The position numbers and the translations under genes were made by a program. The notes under the pieces are model-generated. The model ran no database searches and was not told the origin of the DNA. It was given only the letters and a program-made list of their open reading frames with translations. This document shows positions 61,359 through 64,000 of a stretch of DNA of 64,000 nucleotides, in pieces. Positions within the stretch are counted from its first letter, which is position 1. Each line of letters starts with the position of its first letter. The stretch comes from Candidatus Gastranaerophilales bacterium (GTDB lineage Bacteria; Cyanobacteriota; Vampirovibrionia; Gastranaerophilales; Gastranaerophilaceae), in NCBI GenBank assembly GCA_944324165.1, contig CALUVG010000009.1:1-64000 (forward strand), in the 5' to 3' direction.

Positions 61359-61853
61359 ATGAACTATTGTTATGAATGCGGGAGCAAATTAATTTTACAG
61401 GAATGCTTTAACTGCGGAGTTAGTGAAGGGATTGTACCTTACTGCCCTCAATGCAAAACTTTTCGTTTTCCTGTTTTTAGCACTGCAGTAAGTTGTGTGA
61501 TTTATAACAAAGATTATTCAAAAATATTACTGGTAAAGCAGTACGGTAAAGATAAAAATATTCTTGTTGCGGGATATGTAAACAAAGGTGAAAATCTTGA
61601 GCAAACAGTAAAAAGAGAAATAAAAGAAGAAGTAGGACTTGATGTTTTATCTTTAAAATTCAACGCAAGCAGATATTTTGAAAAGTCTAACAGCCTGATT
61701 TGTAACTTTATTGTTCAGACGGCAGGCGAAAATTTTGTGCTTAATCCTGAAGTTGACTACGCACAATGGTATTCAAGAGAAGATGCCAAAGAAAAGATTA
61801 TACCTCATGGCATTGCTCAGGAATTTTTGCTTCTTTCGCTGAATAAGGTATAG
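61359..61853 (+). CDS. Nudix hydrolase with N-terminal zinc ribbon
   Basis: A 164-residue protein. The zinc ribbon YCYECGSKL ... ECFNCG ... YCPQCKT (residues 3-35) resembles that of NADH pyrophosphatase NudC. The Nudix box GYVNKGENLEQTVKREIKEEVGLDV matches GX5EX7REUXEEXGU. The family hydrolyses nucleoside diphosphates linked to other moieties; NADH or nucleotide-sugar substrates are plausible. A purine-rich AGAG lies before ATG 61359. Confidence 0.83.
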   Translation: MNYCYECGSKLILQECFNCGVSEGIVPYCPQCKTFRFPVFSTAVSCVIYNKDYSKILLVKQYGKDKNILVAGYVNKGENLEQTVKREIKEEVGLDVLSLKFNASRYFEKSNSLICNFIVQTAGENFVLNPEVDYAQWYSREDAKEKIIPHGIAQEFLLLSLNKV

Positions 61854-61910
61854 TTTATACTGTATAATATTTTGTTTTTTAGTACATAAGCATGGTCATG
61901 TGTATGATAT

Positions 61911-61939
61911 CACAAACATGGTTAAATAGTATGTTTGTG
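61911..61939. promoter_or_regulatory. Inverted repeat upstream of the XRE regulator
   Basis: CACAAACAT, 11-nt spacer, ATGTTTGTG: perfect 9-bp arms. Together with the repeats at 61964 and 61975 it forms a candidate autoregulatory operator cluster. Confidence 0.6.
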
Positions 61940-61963
61940 TTGAAAAATTACCATAAAGTACGC

Positions 61964-61974
61964 AAACGACGTTT
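61964..61974. promoter_or_regulatory. Small palindrome AAACGACGTTT
   Basis: Perfect 5-bp arms around one base, between two larger inverted repeats upstream of the XRE gene. Confidence 0.45.
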
Positions 61975-62000
61975 AAAATACCCTATAAACATAGTATTTT
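61975..62000. promoter_or_regulatory. Inverted repeat AAAATAC/GTATTTT
   Basis: Perfect 7-bp arms with a 12-nt spacer, 27 nt before the XRE gene start. Confidence 0.5.
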
Positions 62001-62027
62001 GGTAAAAAACTCGGAGTACATAGAAAA

Positions 62028-62384
62028 ATGATTTTTGAGGATAAAAATTTTATAGCAAAAAAAATCAGAATAGCACGCAAAAACAAGGGGCTTACGCAGG
62101 CTGAACTGGCGGAAAAAATTGGCATTAGTGCCAAACAGCTTTCTCGAATAGAAATGGCATCTTATACTCCGTCCCTTTTTACTTTTTTAAAAATTATTGA
62201 TACTCTCAGGATTGACATGTCTGAATTCGGGATTAAATCCCCGACTCCAGAAAACAGTATTAAAAGAGAGCTGCTGGAACTTATTTACAACACAACAGAT
62301 GCCGAAGCCGTATTTTGTTATAATGTTTTAAACACAGTAATAAATAATTTCCAAATAATAAGAAAAGAAAAATATTCAAGTTAA
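62028..62384 (+). CDS. XRE-family HTH transcriptional regulator
   Basis: A 118-residue regulator with an N-terminal Cro/CI HTH (IRIARKNKGLTQAELAEKIGISAKQLSRIE) and a C-terminal helical region (RELLELIYNTTDAEAVFCYNVL). No enzyme domain. The long gap in front (174 bp) holds three inverted repeats, which suggests autoregulation. CGGAG lies about 12 nt before ATG 62028. Convergent with aroA. Confidence 0.8.
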   Translation: MIFEDKNFIAKKIRIARKNKGLTQAELAEKIGISAKQLSRIEMASYTPSLFTFLKIIDTLRIDMSEFGIKSPTPENSIKRELLELIYNTTDAEAVFCYNVLNTVINNFQIIRKEKYSS

Positions 62385-62391
62385 GTAGTCG

Positions 62392-63669
62392 TTAAACTTC
62401 AAGATTAGAAAAATACTGTTCGAATTCCGGAAAGGATATATTTACCCAGTTAAAATCTTTGATAGAAATATCTTTCTTGCTGATGAGTCCTGCAACGAAC
62501 ATACTCATCGCGAGTCTGTGGTCATTATACGTATTTACCTCACATCCGCCGTAAAGCTGAGTTTTGCCATGAACGACAAACCCGTCATCAAACTCTTCGA
62601 TATCAGCCCCGAGTTTTTGTAATTCTTTAACTATAGTTGTTATACGGTCAGACTCTTTGTTGCGCAAATCTTTGGCATCCTTAACCACGGTATCACCTTC
62701 AGCCTGCGTTGCCATAACTGCAATTACAGGCAATTCATCTATAAGACGCGGAATTATATCACCGCTTATTTCGCACCCATGAAGTTCTGAAGTTTGGACT
62801 TCAATATCTCCGACATCCTCGCCGGAAATAATGCGTTTATCAAGTATTTTTACATTCGCCCCCATTTTTTCAATAACTTCAAGAATTCCCGCCCGCGTTG
62901 AATTTAAGCCCACATTTTTTAAAATAATTTTGGAGTCAGGTACGATTAGCCCAGCAGCAATAAAATATGCCGCAGAAGAAATATCACCGCATATTTCTAT
63001 ATTTTGCGGCTGCAATAATGATTTTTTAATAGTAACCGTGGTATTGTCTACAGAAATATCAGCCCCCATAAATTTAAGCATTCTTTCAGTGTGATCACGC
63101 GATACAAACGGCTCGGTTACTGAAGTTTTTCCATCTGTAAAAAGTCCTGCAAGCAGTATACAGGACTTGACCTGCGCTGATGCAAGCGGAGATTTGTAAT
63201 CTATTGCATGCAAATTCTGCCCGTGAATTTTTAAAGGAGCATGAAAATCTTCTGAATAAATTTTCGCCCCCATAAGTTCAAGCGGCGTAATTATACGTTT
63301 CATTGGTCTTTTGGAAAGACTTTCATCACCGATTAAAACAGAATTAAAGTTTTGAGCAGCAAGAATACCTGCCATAAGCCTCATTGTAGTTCCGGAATTG
63401 CCGCAATCAAGAGAGGTTGAACTTCCTTGCAATTTAGCACAAGAGGTCAATCTGACAGTTGTATCGTCAAGAAATTCTATATCTGCCCCAAGTGCCTGCA
63501 CAACCTGCAAAGATGAATGCGGGTCTTTCCCTCGCGAAAAATTCTTTATTAAAGATGTTCCTTTTGCCAGTGATGAAAATATTGCAGCACGATGCGAAAT
63601 TGATTTATCTGATGGAATTACAATTTCGCCCTTTAAGCCATTTTTATTCGGTGTTACTATTTTGTCCAT
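62392..63669 (-). CDS. aroA: 3-phosphoshikimate 1-carboxyvinyltransferase (EPSP synthase)
   Basis: Sixth step of the shikimate pathway. The 425 residues have GEIVIPSDKSISHRAAIFSSLA, LDCGNSGTTMRLMAG, KRPMKRIITPL, SPLASAQVKSCILLAGL and KESD-like NKESDRITT, with the conserved Lys/Arg/Asp residues. No ribosome binding site; TGT-TAAAAT lies 6 nt before the ATG. Divergent from the GNAT gene at 63698 with only 28 bp between start codons. Confidence 0.95.
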   Translation of the reverse strand: MDKIVTPNKNGLKGEIVIPSDKSISHRAAIFSSLAKGTSLIKNFSRGKDPHSSLQVVQALGADIEFLDDTTVRLTSCAKLQGSSTSLDCGNSGTTMRLMAGILAAQNFNSVLIGDESLSKRPMKRIITPLELMGAKIYSEDFHAPLKIHGQNLHAIDYKSPLASAQVKSCILLAGLFTDGKTSVTEPFVSRDHTERMLKFMGADISVDNTTVTIKKSLLQPQNIEICGDISSAAYFIAAGLIVPDSKIILKNVGLNSTRAGILEVIEKMGANVKILDKRIISGEDVGDIEVQTSELHGCEISGDIIPRLIDELPVIAVMATQAEGDTVVKDAKDLRNKESDRITTIVKELQKLGADIEEFDDGFVVHGKTQLYGGCEVNTYNDHRLAMSMFVAGLISKKDISIKDFNWVNISFPEFEQYFSNLEV

Positions 63670-63675
63670 AAAATG

Positions 63676-63684
63676 ATTTTAACA
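63676..63684 (-). promoter_or_regulatory. Extended -10 promoter of aroA, leaderless arrangement
   Basis: Minus-strand TGT (63682-63684) then TAAAAT (63676-63681), 6 nt to the aroA ATG. It nearly overlaps the opposing -10 box at 63685-63690. Confidence 0.65.
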
Positions 63685-63690
63685 TATAAT
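63685..63690 (+). promoter_or_regulatory. -10 box of the GNAT gene, leaderless arrangement
   Basis: TATAAT, 7 nt before ATG 63698; TTGTCC 17 nt upstream (63662-63667) lies inside the aroA start. Confidence 0.7.
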
Positions 63691-63697
63691 AAACGAT

Positions 63698-64000
63698 ATG
63701 GAAAATTATTTTTTGCAAACTGATAGACTTTATTTAAGGGAAATGACTTATCAGGATTTTGCGGATATTGCAGAAATGCTGAAAAATCCCGAAGTAATGT
63801 ATGCATGGGAATATTCTTTTCAAGATGAAGATGTTAAATATTGGATTGATAAAAATATTGACCTGTATGAAAAATTTAATTGCGGATACTTTCTTGCATG
63901 TGAAAAACACTCCGGTAAAATTGTCGGGCAAGCAGCTATCATGCCTGATGAAATAAACGGAATAAAATACTATGAAGTTGGTTATATTCTGAAAAAAGAA
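63698..64000 (+). CDS. GNAT acetyltransferase (RimJ/RimL-like), 3' end outside the window
   Basis: The first 101 residues are visible: LQTDRLYLREMTYQDFADIAEMLKN and EKHSGKIVGQAAIM, then YYEVGYILKKE leading into the acetyl-CoA site beyond the edge. The LxTxRLxLRxMxxxDxxxI beginning is characteristic of the RimJ/RimL-type branch, which acetylates ribosomal protein N-termini or small molecules. No ribosome binding site. Divergent from aroA. Confidence 0.8.
   Translation, partial: MENYFLQTDRLYLREMTYQDFADIAEMLKNPEVMYAWEYSFQDEDVKYWIDKNIDLYEKFNCGYFLACEKHSGKIVGQAAIMPDEINGIKYYEVGYILKKE

Overview
The window is AT-rich bacterial chromosome coding on both strands. I read it as a non-photosynthetic relative of the cyanobacteria, most likely a gut Melainabacteria/Gastranaerophilales genome. 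Reasons: several secreted pilin-like proteins with an FTLAEVLIT-type prepilin signal, a DUF4330 protein of the kind common in cyanobacteria, a heptose kinase plus O-antigen-ligase-like gene and OmpA-type proteins (a diderm envelope), and no photosynthesis genes. This assignment is inference and was not tested by search.

Layout. 0-6.5 kb: the start of a pilin gene running off the left edge, a long phosphohexomutase, two PlsC acyltransferases and a GNAT-like protein. 5.5-7.6 kb: two zinc-dependent dehydrogenases. 7.7-10.8 kb: an accessory patch with two pilin-like genes, each divergent from a small HTH-like gene, plus small ORFs. 10.8-12.2 kb: rpmA and rplU on the minus strand, interleaved with four copies of a ~146-bp repeat. 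12.2-18.2 kb: murF-mraY-murD-ftsW-murG. 18.7-22.2 kb: pyrH-frr-cdsA-rnc-rpe. 22.2-29.7 kb: small hypotheticals, heptose kinase/DUF4330/O-antigen ligase, a large membrane protein and a phosphoesterase. 29.8-36.9 kb: ispG, a TPR protein, a GHL10-type glycoside hydrolase-like protein, comEC and an OmpA-like protein. 36.9-40.5 kb: FliA/WhiG-type sigma factor, CNNM/CorC transporter, phosphoesterase, rqcP. 40.9-46.4 kb: murC-murB-ddl-ftsQ-nadE, the second half of a split dcw cluster. 47.5-50.9 kb: a ZorA/ZorB-like proton-motor pair in one operon with a DUF711 (PFL) protein and a small hypothetical. 50.9-52.5 kb: a short uvrC. 52.6-55.2 kb: an accessory island starting at tRNA-Met, whose 3' end is repeated in a 178-bp tandem array, followed by a zeta-toxin-like pair. 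55.2-64 kb: a further pilin with divergent XRE regulator, cupin, YqeG phosphatase, U32 peptidase, sugar nucleotidyltransferase, tRNA-Lys, a decayed ParDE module, Nudix, XRE regulator, aroA and a GNAT gene cut by the right edge.

Cell-wall precursor synthesis and septation dominate the housekeeping content; isoprenoid (ispG) and phospholipid (plsC, cdsA) steps support it. The observations I rate highest are: (1) an orphan ZorAB-like motor operon without Zorya effectors; (2) at least nine genes whose -10 box lies 6-7 nt before the start codon and which lack a Shine-Dalgarno, i.e. likely leaderless mRNAs, including a divergent pair with only 28 bp between start codons; (3) degenerate 8-nt-period tandem repeats at four loci, one inside a pilin leader; (4) the ~146-bp repeat around rplU/rpmA; (5) the tRNA-Met 3'-end tandem array; and (6) pilin genes systematically paired with divergent small regulators across palindromic operators.
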